A stretch of DNA of 64,000 nucleotides from Alphaproteobacteria bacterium (GCA_017308235.1 JAFKFL010000018.1:1-64000); one strand, 5' to 3'. Positions 28,568 to 38,685 are shown, counted from the first letter of the stretch. Numbers and translations are program-made. Notes: generated by a model from the letters alone, not told the origin.

Positions 28568-29323
28568 ATGGATACGATTGCCCTGCCCTTCGTCGTGCCG
28601 CTCGAAGGCGGCTCAAATTTCCGCGACCTCGGAGGCTATCGCACAGCGGACGGCCGCCGCGTCCGCCGCAGCGCAGTGTTCCGCTCGGCCCATCTCGGGA
28701 CGCTGACCGAGACCGATCGCGCTGCCCTCCGCCGGCTTGGCGTGCGCACCATCGTCGACTTGCGCGGCGTCAGCGAGGCCGCCGAGACGCCGCACCGGAT
28801 CGATGGTGTCGATTGCCGTGTCGTCGGCGCCCACATCGAGCCCGGCATCGGCGACAAGATCCGGCGCGCGATCGAGGACGGAAGCGCGACGCCCTTCCTC
28901 ATGGTGAGCTATCTGACCGAGCACTATCGAGACTATCCGAGGCGCTGCACCCCGGGCTTTCGCACATTGTTCTCGACGCTGAGCGATGGTCAGCACCGGC
29001 CGGTAGTCTTCCACTGCACGGCTGGCAAGGACCGCACTGGTTTCGCGTCAGCTCTCCTGCTGACCCTGCTCGGCGTACCATGGGAAACGGTGGTCGAGGA
29101 CTATCTACGGACCAACGAACTCTGGATCGGCCATATCGGCCGCTATCCGGAGCTCGATATCGACACACGCGCCGCAATCATCGAAGCACGCCAGCCCTAT
29201 CTGGAAGCCGCCTTCGAGGTGGTGAAGGCCGATTTCGGTGGCGCCGAAGCCTTTGCCGAACAGGCACTCGGGCTCGGACCCGCGGCGAGACAGCGACTTC
29301 AGTCGGAGCTGCTGGAGGATTGA
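28568..29323 (+). CDS. Tyrosine/phosphoinositide phosphatase family protein
   Basis: The product has 251 residues from the ATG at 28568 (MDTIALPFVVP). ATG at 28550 and GTG at 28541 are in frame, and none has a strong ribosome site. The head GGSNFRDLGGYRTADGR and the signature loop HCTAGKDRTGFASALLL (HCxxGxxR, catalytic Cys and Arg, about 165-172) place it in the Y_phosphatase3 family, related to MptpB-type phosphatases with dual Tyr/phosphoinositide activity. There is no signal peptide. It is followed by the epoxide hydrolase 18 bp downstream. Confidence 0.88.
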   Translation: MDTIALPFVVPLEGGSNFRDLGGYRTADGRRVRRSAVFRSAHLGTLTETDRAALRRLGVRTIVDLRGVSEAAETPHRIDGVDCRVVGAHIEPGIGDKIRRAIEDGSATPFLMVSYLTEHYRDYPRRCTPGFRTLFSTLSDGQHRPVVFHCTAGKDRTGFASALLLTLLGVPWETVVEDYLRTNELWIGHIGRYPELDIDTRAAIIEARQPYLEAAFEVVKADFGGAEAFAEQALGLGPAARQRLQSELLED

Positions 29324-29341
29324 TCTCCGCTATGATGGCTC

Positions 29342-30583
29342 ATGCGATACGACACGCCTGAGCCGTTCAAAGTCGACATTCCCGAACGTTCGCTGATCGA
29401 TCTCGATGAGCGTCTGCGGCGCTGGCGGCAGACGGTTGCCATTGCCGACAAGGGAAGCTGGGCGTCCGGCACGGATCCCGATTTCCTCGTCGAGCTCGTC
29501 GACTACTGGCGGCACGGCTACGACTGGCAGCGCTGCCAGGAGGCGATCAACCGCTGGCCCAACTACCTTGTCGATATCGGACCACAGCGGCTCCATTTCA
29601 TCCGCGAACCCGGAACAGAGGTCGAGGACGCACCGCGGCCGATGCCGCTCGTGATCACGCACGGCTGGCCTGGCTCGATCGTCGAGTTTTTGCATGTCAT
29701 CGAGGCCCTCGCCCATCCCGAGCGGGAGGACGGCGACCCGCTCGACGCCTTCGATGTGATCATACCGTCGCTGCCGGGCTACGGTTTCTCCGGGCCGCCG
29801 ATCCGCGACGACGGCAGCGTCGGGCCGATCGGACCGCGTGTCATTGCGGCACTGTGGCATCAGCTCGTGCACGACAAGCTCAACTATCGCCGCCCTTACG
29901 GTGCGCAGGGCGGCGACTGGGGCGCGGTCGTCTCTTCCTGGCTTGCCTTCGACCATCCCGTGAAAGAAGAGAAGGACGAGTGGCGATCGGGCGTGCTCGG
30001 GCTCCATCTCAACATGATGGGGCTGCGGCCTGGTGTCGATCTCAAGTCGACCGAGCTCAGCCCGGCCGAGAAAACCTGGCTCGAGACCATGCGCACCGGG
30101 CTCGATGACAAGACCGCCTACCAGCGCATCCAGGCGACGCGGCCGCAGACTCTGGGCGTGGCGCTCACGGATTCTCCCGTGGGGCTGGCCGCCTGGATCG
30201 TCGAAAAATTCCGCGACTGGAGCGACTGCAATGGAAATCCGTTGAGCCGCTTCTCGATGGACCTACTCATCGACAACATCATGGTCTACTGGCTCACCGG
30301 GACGGCCGGGAGCGCCACCTGGCTCTACCGTGGCGCCGCCGAGCAGAAACCGCGCGCTTTGCCGGCCGGCCAGAAAGTCAGCGCGCCCACTGGTTTTGCC
30401 GCCTTCCCCGCCGATCTCGCGCCCGCTCCGCCCAAGGAATGGATCGAGCGCGCCTATAACCTGCGCCGGCATACGGTCATGCCAAGCGGCGGACACTTCG
30501 CCGCGCTCGAGGAGCCAAAGCTGCTGGTCGAGGATATCCGCGCTTTCTTTCGCCCTCTGCGATTCGGCGCGGCCAACGATTAA
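29342..30583 (+). CDS. Epoxide hydrolase family protein
   Basis: This 413-residue alpha/beta-hydrolase has the N-terminal EHN lid (about 5-110) of microsomal-type epoxide hydrolases. The oxyanion motif HGWPGS is near residue 107, the nucleophile Asp lies in GAQGGDWGAVV near 195, and the catalytic His is in MPSGGHFAALEEP near 385. Such enzymes open epoxides to diols, in detoxification or catabolism. It runs convergently into the hotdog dehydratase gene, and their stop codons overlap. No signal peptide is present, so it acts in the cytosol. Confidence 0.92.
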   Translation: MRYDTPEPFKVDIPERSLIDLDERLRRWRQTVAIADKGSWASGTDPDFLVELVDYWRHGYDWQRCQEAINRWPNYLVDIGPQRLHFIREPGTEVEDAPRPMPLVITHGWPGSIVEFLHVIEALAHPEREDGDPLDAFDVIIPSLPGYGFSGPPIRDDGSVGPIGPRVIAALWHQLVHDKLNYRRPYGAQGGDWGAVVSSWLAFDHPVKEEKDEWRSGVLGLHLNMMGLRPGVDLKSTELSPAEKTWLETMRTGLDDKTAYQRIQATRPQTLGVALTDSPVGLAAWIVEKFRDWSDCNGNPLSRFSMDLLIDNIMVYWLTGTAGSATWLYRGAAEQKPRALPAGQKVSAPTGFAAFPADLAPAPPKEWIERAYNLRRHTVMPSGGHFAALEEPKLLVEDIRAFFRPLRFGAAND

Positions 30584-31440
30584 GCGAGCGTCGCCGTCGC
30601 CTGGGCAGCAATTGTGCCCTGTGGCGTCACCGTCCAGAGCTCGGCGCCCTGGCCGTCCGGCGTCGGCCGGCCAATCACATCGAATGGCGCCGTGTCGAAC
30701 AGCGGAGCGCGCGCCCGCACGGCCAGTGTCTTGATCCGACGACCCGGCATCGAATCGCGCAGCAGGTCGAAGATGCATTGCTGTGCGAAGGGGCCGTGCA
30801 CGACGAGCCCCGGATAACCCTCGGTCTCCAGGCAATAGGTGCGGTCGTAGTGGATACGATGCGGGTTGAAAGTGATCGCCGAGTAGCGGAACAGCATCAC
30901 GGGATCGGGCTTGATCGTGCGCCGCCAAGGCGCGTCCTTGGGGGCCGCTTCCCGCACCGGCACGCCGCTCTTCTGGCCTGCCTTCACTTCCTCGCGGAAG
31001 ACGGTGTTGGCCGCCTCGGTAAGGGCAAGGCCGCGCGGCGTGAAGATGCGTCGTGTCTGGGTGGCGACGACCAGCGTGCCCGTGCTGCCCTGGCGTAGCT
31101 GGATATCGGTGAACTCCAGCTCGCGGCGCAGCTTGTCGCCAACGCGGATGTCGCCGTCGAAGGTGAAGGTCGAGCCCGCATACATGCGGCGCGGCATGGG
31201 AATTCGGGGCAATACGCCGCCTTCCGCCGCCGCGCCGTCCAGGCCGAGCTGGGCGCGACGGGCAAAGGAGTGCAGGAAGCAGAGGTGCCATCCCGGGGCG
31301 ATCGGCTCGCCTGATTCGGGCACCTTGTCCGCACGATCGAAGGTGGCGATCATCGCCTTCAAAGGCGCCTGCGTGACCACATCCTCATCTTCGATCTTGC
31401 GGCCGAGATCCTTCTTCAAAGGTTCGATATCGATCGTCAT
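30580..31440 (-). CDS. MaoC/FAS1-like hotdog dehydratase (mesaconyl-C4-CoA hydratase type)
   Basis: From the ATG at 31440 (MTIDIEPLKKDLGR) the product has 286 residues. The frame extends upstream, but that segment overlaps the divergent acetyltransferase start. It contains an N-terminal FAS1-like dehydratase hotdog (about 10-150) and a second, MaoC-like one with FNPHRIHYDRTYC near residue 200, the usual Asp/His hydratase site being NPHRIHYD. Relatives hydrate mesaconyl-C4-CoA or related acyl-CoAs in carboxylic acid catabolism. No partner gene of the 3-hydroxypropionate or itaconate route is adjacent, so the substrate remains open. Confidence 0.85.
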   Translation of the reverse strand: MTIDIEPLKKDLGRKIEDEDVVTQAPLKAMIATFDRADKVPESGEPIAPGWHLCFLHSFARRAQLGLDGAAAEGGVLPRIPMPRRMYAGSTFTFDGDIRVGDKLRRELEFTDIQLRQGSTGTLVVATQTRRIFTPRGLALTEAANTVFREEVKAGQKSGVPVREAAPKDAPWRRTIKPDPVMLFRYSAITFNPHRIHYDRTYCLETEGYPGLVVHGPFAQQCIFDLLRDSMPGRRIKTLAVRARAPLFDTAPFDVIGRPTPDGQGAELWTVTPQGTIAAQATATLA

Positions 31441-31484
31441 GGCGCTTCCTTCCAGCTTCGCCCGAGCGTACCCAATACGCCGCC

Positions 31485-31988
31485 ATGATTCGCGCGCCTC
31501 GTCCTGATGAAATTCGATTGCTGCCGCAGATCGAAAACGCGGCCGACCGGCGCTACGCGAGGGCCGGACTGACATGGGTTATCGATATGCCGCCGGCCAG
31601 CATGGCGTCGCTGGAGAAGGGCCGTCGCCGCGGCATGCTGTGGGTCGCGGCCTCACCATCCAATCGCGTGACGGGTTTTGCACTGATGAAGCTAGTGGGC
31701 GGAAAGGCCTGGCTCGACCAGCTTTCGGTCCTCGATACCTGGCAGCGCCGGGGATATGGCACCGCCTTGATCGATCGCACGGCGGCCACGGCTCGCGCGT
31801 TGGGTTTCGACGTGCTCCATCTCTCGACCTATCGCGACGTCCCGTGGAACGGTCCCTACTATGGGCGGCGAGGTTTCGAGGAAGTGTCGCGTGCCGAATG
31901 GCCACGCGCATTTCGTGCCCAGATCATGGTCGAGAACAGCCATGGCCATCCGCCGTGGCGACGCACCATCATGCGACGGCGCGTTTAG
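31485..31988 (+). CDS. GNAT family N-acetyltransferase
   Basis: The 167-residue protein has the GNAT fold: beta-strand segments WLDQLSVLDTWQRRGYGTAL hold the acetyl-CoA pyrophosphate loop (Q/RxxGxG/A as QRRGYG, about 88-93), and GPYYGRRGFEEVS is the typical C-terminal strand pattern. The substrate is unknown. The start is an ATG at 31485, 44 bp from the divergent dehydratase. It converges on the dioxygenase gene with 6 bp between. Confidence 0.88.
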   Translation: MIRAPRPDEIRLLPQIENAADRRYARAGLTWVIDMPPASMASLEKGRRRGMLWVAASPSNRVTGFALMKLVGGKAWLDQLSVLDTWQRRGYGTALIDRTAATARALGFDVLHLSTYRDVPWNGPYYGRRGFEEVSRAEWPRAFRAQIMVENSHGHPPWRRTIMRRRV

Positions 31989-31994
31989 CCTGCG

Positions 31995-32891
31995 TCACTC
32001 GGCAGCGACCGCCAGCCCCATCTGCTCGCAGGTTGGCGCCACATCGGACACGGTGGCGCGACGCATGTCGCGCTTGTAGCGCTGGTCGTCGAATTCCATG
32101 CCGCGATGCATGGTGCAGCGATCGTCCCAGATCACCAGGTCCCTGACCCGCCAGCGATGGCTGTAAACGAATCGGCGCTGTGTCGAGTGCTCGATCAATT
32201 CTTTGAGCAGTGCTTCGGCTTCCGCCTGTGGCATGCCGCGGATCGCACCGGCATGGCTGGCTAGATAGAGACTCATGCGACCGCTGTCGGGCAGGCGGCG
32301 CGCCAAAACCTGAGGTACCGGATCGAACGCCTTTCGCTCGGTTTCATCGAAATCCGAGAAGCCGAGCCGCGCGCGCGAAGTCATCAGCGAGTGCTCGGCA
32401 ACGAGGCCGGTGATCCGACGCTTGGTTTCTTCCGATAGCGCATCGTACGCAGCCCGCAGGTCTGCGAATTCAGTCTGCCCGCCGATCGGCGGAATCGAAC
32501 GGGCATGCAGCATCGAGCAATAGGCCGGAATGCGCTTGAACGATGAATCGGTGTGCCACAGCCGATTGCCGAGATTGTAGAGACGCAGGCGGTCGTTGGT
32601 TTCCAAGATCTTGTCGTCATTGCCGAGATTGCTCACGTCGGCCAGGTTCTCGTGCAGCCTGAGCTTGTTCTCCTTGCGCAGCTTGAAGACCGTCGTCTCC
32701 AGCGGCCCGAAATGACGAGCGAAGGCAAGCTGGCTGTCGTCGTCGAAGCCCTGATCCGGAAAGACGAGCACCGCAAATTTCGTAAAAGCCTCACGGACGG
32801 CCGTAAGATCGTCGGGCGACAAAGGCTTGCCGAGATCGACGTCGCCCACTTCCGCGGCGAAATCGGGCGTGATCGGCTGTACCGTCACCAT
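31995..32891 (-). CDS. TauD/TfdA family 2-oxoglutarate-dependent dioxygenase
   Basis: This 298-residue Fe(II)/2-oxoglutarate dioxygenase starts at the ATG at 32891 (MVTVQPITPDF), with GGGAGGAA 8 nt upstream; the longer open frame lacks similarity. The metal triad is visible: His and Asp in LWHTDSSF (about 108-115) and the distal His in DRCTMHRGMEF (about 265), with an Arg for 2-oxoglutarate further on. Relatives cleave taurine, 2,4-D or sulfate esters. No sulfonate transporter accompanies it, so it could equally act on an aromatic ether or a carboxylic acid. Confidence 0.9.
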   Translation of the reverse strand: MVTVQPITPDFAAEVGDVDLGKPLSPDDLTAVREAFTKFAVLVFPDQGFDDDSQLAFARHFGPLETTVFKLRKENKLRLHENLADVSNLGNDDKILETNDRLRLYNLGNRLWHTDSSFKRIPAYCSMLHARSIPPIGGQTEFADLRAAYDALSEETKRRITGLVAEHSLMTSRARLGFSDFDETERKAFDPVPQVLARRLPDSGRMSLYLASHAGAIRGMPQAEAEALLKELIEHSTQRRFVYSHRWRVRDLVIWDDRCTMHRGMEFDDQRYKRDMRRATVSDVAPTCEQMGLAVAAE

Positions 32892-32988
32892 GGTTGTTCC
32901 TCCCGATCCTGTGTTCAGGCGTGATTGGACCACCGAATGAGCCGGTCGGCAAATGGGACTGGCGTCTCTGCCGCGGGGAGATTTTGAA

Positions 32989-34734
32989 ATGCGGTTTCTC
33001 GCCTTTGTCGTGGCCCTCCTACTGGGCCTCTCGACCGCTGCTGCCGCCCCCTTCGATGCGCGCAAGGACCTCGGCGACGACGGATTCTGGAACACCTGGT
33101 CTGATTCGACCTTTCAGCACGCGGCCGAAGGAAAGAAGTTCGTCATCGTGTCGCTGCAGAGCTGGTGGTGCCCCTGGTGTCACGCCATGAACCGCGACAC
33201 CTGGAGCGATCCGCAGGTGCGGGCGACGCTCAAGGATCATTTCATTCCCGTGTTCGTCGATCAGGACAGCCGTCCCGATATCTCGCAGCGCTACGAGCGC
33301 TGGGGCTGGCCTGCCACCATCATCTTCGACCCCAATGGCAATGAGATCGTGAAGCTGCGCGGTTTCTACTCGCCGAAGTTCTTCATTCCCATCCTGGAAG
33401 CGACGATCAAGGATCCCTCGCCGGTGGACTACGGCAAGCTTGGCGGCCCCGAGCGCGAACGCACGCTCGCGACCGGCCTCAGCGACGCGCACCGCAACGA
33501 GATTCTGGCCTTCCTGGACAAGGCCTATGACGAGACCAACGGCGGCTGGAGCAAGAGCAAGCTGGTCGACGGCCCCACGCTGGACTGGTTCCTGAACCAG
33601 TCCAAGGCGGGCAACGAGAAGGCGACGGCACGGCTCAAGCGCACACTGACGGCCATGATCGCACTGATCGACAAGGACTCGGGGGGCATCAGCCAGGTGT
33701 CGCTGAAGCCGGATTGGTCGGAGCCTTCGCTGGAATTTCCCATGTTCGCGCAGCAAGCCGCGCTGCAGGCTTATTCCCGTGGATGGCTGATGTTCGGCGA
33801 CCAAGCCTATCGTGACGCTGCCGACCACCTTTACGGCTTCTTGAAAAACAAGCTCGCCGCACCCGATGGTGGCTTCCATGTCTCGATGGGCATGGCCGAC
33901 GGCCATCCCGGTGTCGATCCGCGTGAATACGCACGCGAGACCGGTCAGGCGATCCAGGGGCTCACCGCCTACTACGATGCCACCGGCAATGCAGACGCCC
34001 TGGCACTCGCAGTCGCAGGTGCCGAATGGGCGCTTCGCGAGCGGCGCCTGCCGAATGGCGGTTTCCGCCATGACGCACGGGATGCTGCCGGCCCCTACCT
34101 CGCCGACAGCGTCGAGATGGGGGCGGCGCTTCTCGCGCTGCATCGCTCGACCGGCGATCGGCGCTGGCTCACAGAGGCCATCAAGACGGCAGACTTCATC
34201 GCCACCACCTTCATCGACCCCAAGACCGGCGGCTTCTTGGCCTCGGCCTCGCCCGACGCCAAGAACCTGCCCAAGCCCATCAAACAGCGTGAAGACAATG
34301 TCGCGGCGACCCGCTTTTTCTCCCTGCTTTCCTTCTATGCCGGGCAACCGCGCTACCGCGAAATCGCCGAGGCCGGCATGGGCTATCTCGCTTCGCCGCC
34401 GATCCTCGATGCCTACGGCTTCTTGCCCGACGTGCTGCTGGCCGAGGAGGAGCTCGGCAACGAGCCGGTGCATCTGACCGTGGTCGGCCCCAAGGACGAC
34501 CCGCGCAGCAAGGCGCTCCACGCCGCGGCCCTTGCCTATCCGCTGGCCTACAAGCGCGCCGAATGGTGGGACAAGCGCGAGGGTCCGCTCGCCAATGCAG
34601 ACGTCGACTATCCCGACTACCCGGACGGGCCAGCGGCCTTCGCCTGCACGCGCAATTTCTGCTCCCTGCCGGTGACGAACCCGGCCGAGATCCCCGCCCA
34701 GGTCGACCGTCTGCAACGCGCCATCACCAAGTGA
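32989..34734 (+). CDS. Exported thioredoxin-fold/DUF255 protein (YyaL/SSP411-like)
   Basis: From the ATG at 32989 the product has 581 residues: a signal peptide (MRFLAFVVALLLGLSTAAAA), a thioredoxin-like DUF255 domain with WWCPWCH (about 57-63), DTWSDPQVRATL and WPATIIFDPNG, then a long alpha/alpha-barrel resembling the glycosidase-like part of the SSP411/YyaL family (about 170-560; GGFRHDARDAAGPYLADSVE). Most family members are cytosolic and about 650-700 residues long, so an exported, shorter form is notable. The function is unknown for the whole family. The 2OG oxygenase begins 17 bp after its stop, so the two are probably one transcript. Confidence 0.87.
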   Translation: MRFLAFVVALLLGLSTAAAAPFDARKDLGDDGFWNTWSDSTFQHAAEGKKFVIVSLQSWWCPWCHAMNRDTWSDPQVRATLKDHFIPVFVDQDSRPDISQRYERWGWPATIIFDPNGNEIVKLRGFYSPKFFIPILEATIKDPSPVDYGKLGGPERERTLATGLSDAHRNEILAFLDKAYDETNGGWSKSKLVDGPTLDWFLNQSKAGNEKATARLKRTLTAMIALIDKDSGGISQVSLKPDWSEPSLEFPMFAQQAALQAYSRGWLMFGDQAYRDAADHLYGFLKNKLAAPDGGFHVSMGMADGHPGVDPREYARETGQAIQGLTAYYDATGNADALALAVAGAEWALRERRLPNGGFRHDARDAAGPYLADSVEMGAALLALHRSTGDRRWLTEAIKTADFIATTFIDPKTGGFLASASPDAKNLPKPIKQREDNVAATRFFSLLSFYAGQPRYREIAEAGMGYLASPPILDAYGFLPDVLLAEEELGNEPVHLTVVGPKDDPRSKALHAAALAYPLAYKRAEWWDKREGPLANADVDYPDYPDGPAAFACTRNFCSLPVTNPAEIPAQVDRLQRAITK

Positions 34735-34751
34735 TTTGGCTATAGTGAGGC

Positions 34752-35393
34752 ATGATCGAAAAGCAGGAAGTCCAGGAACTCTTCCCGACAAGCATCTGGA
34801 TCGTCGACCTCAAGCCTGCCGAGGCCGGACCTTTCAATGCCAATCTCAAGGCCGAGATCGAGAACATCATCTCGCCTCGGCCCAAGGTGCCGGCGGGCAG
34901 CAACTGGCAGACCCCACAGGACCTGCACACGCGGCCGGCCTTCGCCGATTTCGTGAAACTCGTCGAGCTGGCCGCTCGTGGCGTGGCCCGCTTCCTGCAG
35001 ATCGATCAGCATCCCATGACCATCACCGGCTGCTGGGCCAACATCAATCCGCCGGGCGCTTACCATCCGACGCACAACCATCCGAACAATTATCTCAGCG
35101 GCGTGTACTACGTGGCGGTACCCGAGTCGGGATCGCGCATTGTCTTCCAGGATCCGCGGCCCTTGATGATCATGCCGAAGCCGCGCCAGTTCACCCGCCA
35201 GACCGCCAATGCCGCCGACGCGGAGAGCAGGCCCGGCCGACTGTTGATCTTCCCGGCCTGGCTCAGGCACAGCGTGCCGGCCAATGACGGTCAGACCGAG
35301 CGCATCAGCATCTCTTTCAACCTGATGTTCAAGCAGTTCGCCGAGACCCTGGCCGCACCGATGTGGGATCCGACCGCCGGCAAAGGCGGCTGA
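34752..35393 (+). CDS. Putative 2OG-Fe(II) oxygenase (TIGR02466-type)
   Basis: The 213-residue protein has a double-stranded beta helix of the prolyl-hydroxylase-like type. The head LFPTSIWIVDL, the metal motif PTHNHPNNYLSGVYYV (about 97-112) and the distal LLIFPAWLRHSVPAN with following RISISFN fit the TIGR02466 family, which is annotated only as putative oxygenase. It immediately follows the DUF255 gene. It has no signal peptide, unlike its neighbour, so the two proteins would not share a compartment after export, although the oxygenase could modify the precursor in the cytosol. That is speculation. Confidence 0.85.
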   Translation: MIEKQEVQELFPTSIWIVDLKPAEAGPFNANLKAEIENIISPRPKVPAGSNWQTPQDLHTRPAFADFVKLVELAARGVARFLQIDQHPMTITGCWANINPPGAYHPTHNHPNNYLSGVYYVAVPESGSRIVFQDPRPLMIMPKPRQFTRQTANAADAESRPGRLLIFPAWLRHSVPANDGQTERISISFNLMFKQFAETLAAPMWDPTAGKGG

Positions 35394-35416
35394 CGACGAA
35401 AGTTTCGCCCCAGACT

Positions 35417-36481
35417 TCAATTCACCTGCGGCTCGGCGAGCGGCGCCTTCTTCAGCGCGCCGAGCGGCGGCAGTTGGGCATCAAGCACGGCAACGCAATC
35501 CAGGATGCCCGTGTCGGTAGGCGCTCTCTTCGTCGGCACGTCATCACCGGCCAGCGGCTGTTTTGCCGCACGCAGCACCGCGCGGAACGCTTCGACCCGC
35601 TGCCAGCCGTTGTAGCCGCCGGCATCCAGATCGTCGCCGCGCATCCTGAGCCACATTGCAGCCGCGCCCGCTACATGCACCGTCGAGTAGGAAGTGCCGT
35701 CTCCCAGCGCAAAGCCGGTAAAGGGCTCGGGCAGGCCGGCCACGGCGTTGGGCCGGGATACATCGTCGGCCGGCGCCCAAACATCGATGTACTTGCGCCC
35801 ATCGTCGTAGTCGAAGCAGATCTTGCGGTCGGCATTGATCCCGCCCACGAGAATGCTGCGCGAGTAACGGCCGGGATAGACCGTGAAGCCGACCAGTTGG
35901 GGTGCGTCCTCTGTCTGACCCGCGGCACCCACGACGATGACTCCACGTTCGTAGGCGTAGTCGACGGCGCGACCCAGGGCGCGCATTTGCTTGACGTTGC
36001 CGATCACCGACTGCACGCCCAGGCTGATCGTGATCACGTCCACCAGGTTTCGATCGACAGCGTCCATGATCGCCAGCGCGGTATTGAGGATGGTCTGGCC
36101 GGTCAGCATGACGCCGTTGGTGACCCGATAAGGCACCACCGGCACCGTCGGGCATACACCGGTATAGGTCCCGGCGAGATTGCCGCACAGCGTGCCCAGT
36201 GTGCGCGTGCCATGGCCCGGCGTGGCGACTCCGAGACCACCGGAATAGTTCAAGGGGTCACGCGGCTCACTCACACCCGGGTCCATATAGTTGACGCCAT
36301 CGGCGACACGGATCGAAGGCGTGGTGCTGCCCAGGTTGAACACGACGTGATTCGTGAAGCCGGTATCAAGATGGGCGATCACGACGCCGCGCCAGTCATT
36401 GTGAGGACCGAGCGCCGCAGCGACGCGCGTCATCGCCTCCCGCGAACGAACGGCATCAATGTTCCAGTTATTGCTAGGCAT
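35417..36481 (-). CDS. S8 family serine peptidase (subtilase)
   Basis: The product has 354 residues from the ATG at 36481 (MPSNNWNIDAVRSREAM; GGGGGAG upstream). The catalytic triad is readable: Asp in VVIAHLDTGFTNH (about 38), His in VATPGHGTRTLGTL (about 90), and Ser in GDGTSYSTVHVAGAAAMWL (about 270, in place of the usual GTSMAxP). It lacks a signal peptide and the usual inhibitor propeptide, so it may act inside the cell or leave by another route. The oxyanion Asn is not obvious: the expected segment reads VVGAAGQTED. That may affect activity. Confidence 0.87.
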   Translation of the reverse strand: MPSNNWNIDAVRSREAMTRVAAALGPHNDWRGVVIAHLDTGFTNHVVFNLGSTTPSIRVADGVNYMDPGVSEPRDPLNYSGGLGVATPGHGTRTLGTLCGNLAGTYTGVCPTVPVVPYRVTNGVMLTGQTILNTALAIMDAVDRNLVDVITISLGVQSVIGNVKQMRALGRAVDYAYERGVIVVGAAGQTEDAPQLVGFTVYPGRYSRSILVGGINADRKICFDYDDGRKYIDVWAPADDVSRPNAVAGLPEPFTGFALGDGTSYSTVHVAGAAAMWLRMRGDDLDAGGYNGWQRVEAFRAVLRAAKQPLAGDDVPTKRAPTDTGILDCVAVLDAQLPPLGALKKAPLAEPQVN

Positions 36482-36548
36482 GCACTCCCCCGTATGGTGC
36501 GTCACCGGCCTATGAATTGCCGGCATTCCATTGGGTCGTTCGAGCCGT

Positions 36549-36563
36549 TTGACGGATCGTCAA
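36549..36563. repeat. Perfect inverted repeat upstream of the subtilase gene
   Basis: TTGACG-GAT-CGTCAA is a perfect 6-bp palindrome with a 3-nt centre, 68 nt before the subtilase ATG in the 212-bp gap to the LLM oxidoreductase gene. It might be an operator or, less likely, overlapping -35 elements. A plus-strand CCCCG/CGGGG hairpin followed by TTTT lies at 36585-36609. Nothing else is evident in the gap. Confidence 0.4.
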
Positions 36564-36693
36564 TGAGATCCACGGACTGATCGCCCCCGTCGTTGATGGT
36601 CGGGGTTTTGCAATAGTCGATCAACAACCAATCGATCGATATCTGGATGTTTCAACTCCTGCGAACAAATTACAGCCGCGCGCGGGAGGAAGA

Positions 36694-37719
36694 TCAGGAG
36701 GTCGCCAATCCGAACTCTTCCGCCAGAAGCTCGTAGGAGCGCCTGCGTTTGGCGAAGTCATAGCAGATCGTGACGGCCATGATCTCGTCGACCTGATAGT
36801 TCGCGGCCTGCTGCTCGAGGCCGGCGCGTACCGTCTTGGGTGATCCGACGACCGACCGCCGCCGCAACCGCGGCATCCAGCGTTCGGCCTCGGGTGTCTT
36901 CGCCTCGGCCAGTGCTTCCTCGACCGAGGGCACCGGCCCCGCCTCACCGCGAGAAAGCAGCCGCATCGCCCACACTTCACGGCTCGTCGCCAGAAGATTC
37001 GCCTTCTCATCGGTCTCCGCGCAAAGAACCGTGATCGCCATCATGGGCATCGGTTCGGTGTGGAACGCCGACTGCCGGAAATGGGTGCGATAGGCGCGTG
37101 TGGCCGTATCGCCACCGTCGGGATTGATGAAGTGCGCAAAGCAGAACGGCAGGCCGAAATGGGCCGCAAGAGCCGCGCTCTCATCACTCGATCCCAGCAA
37201 CCAAACATCGGGTGCTGTCGAACCCGCGGGCTGTGCCGTGACGCCGCGACCGGCATGGTCGTCCGGCAAGGCATCGTGCAGCCACGCCAGAAGATCACGC
37301 ACCTGATAGGGATAGCTTGCGGGATCGACCCAGTTCGACCTGCCGTCGGCCAGGATACGCATGGTGCGCTGGTCGCTGCCGGGCGCCCGGCCGATGCCGA
37401 GATCGACGCGGCCGGGGAACAACGTCTCCAGCATGCGGAAATTCTCCGCCACCTTGAAGGCGCTGTAGTGCGGCAGCATCACACCGCCCGAGCCGATCCG
37501 CATCCGGCGCGTGAGGCCGGCCACCCTCGTGATCAACACCTCGGGCGTCGAGCCCGCCAGGGCCTCGCTGCTATGATGCTCGGCAAGCCAGTAGCGATGA
37601 TAGCCAAGACGGTCGCAAAGCTCGGCGAGCTCAAGTGTCTCTGCGACCGCCTGCGCCGCCGTCCCGCCCCTGCGGATGGGAGATTGGTCGAGAACGCTGA
37701 GACGCAAGGGCGCGTCCAT
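36694..37719 (-). CDS. LLM class flavin-dependent oxidoreductase
   Basis: This 341-residue luciferase-like monooxygenase uses reduced FMN, usually supplied by a separate reductase. The family head LRLSVLDQSPIRRGGTAAQA and HRYWLAEHHSSEALAGSTPE are present, as are GVMLPHYSAFKVAENFRMLE and GIGRAPGSDQ of the LLM TIM barrel. It matches the MsnO8-like group found in many bacteria, with unknown substrate. It lies 12 bp downstream of accA on the same strand and may be expressed with it. Confidence 0.92.
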   Translation of the reverse strand: MDAPLRLSVLDQSPIRRGGTAAQAVAETLELAELCDRLGYHRYWLAEHHSSEALAGSTPEVLITRVAGLTRRMRIGSGGVMLPHYSAFKVAENFRMLETLFPGRVDLGIGRAPGSDQRTMRILADGRSNWVDPASYPYQVRDLLAWLHDALPDDHAGRGVTAQPAGSTAPDVWLLGSSDESAALAAHFGLPFCFAHFINPDGGDTATRAYRTHFRQSAFHTEPMPMMAITVLCAETDEKANLLATSREVWAMRLLSRGEAGPVPSVEEALAEAKTPEAERWMPRLRRRSVVGSPKTVRAGLEQQAANYQVDEIMAVTICYDFAKRRRSYELLAEEFGLATS

Positions 37720-37731
37720 GATGATCGGGCG

Positions 37732-38681
<950 letters not shown>

Positions 38682-38685
<4 letters not shown>

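Noticed and set aside
33019..34791. 590-residue minus-strand ORF antisense to the DUF255 gene
   Set aside because: The plus-strand gene has a signal peptide, family motifs and a good start. This ORF is a shadow.
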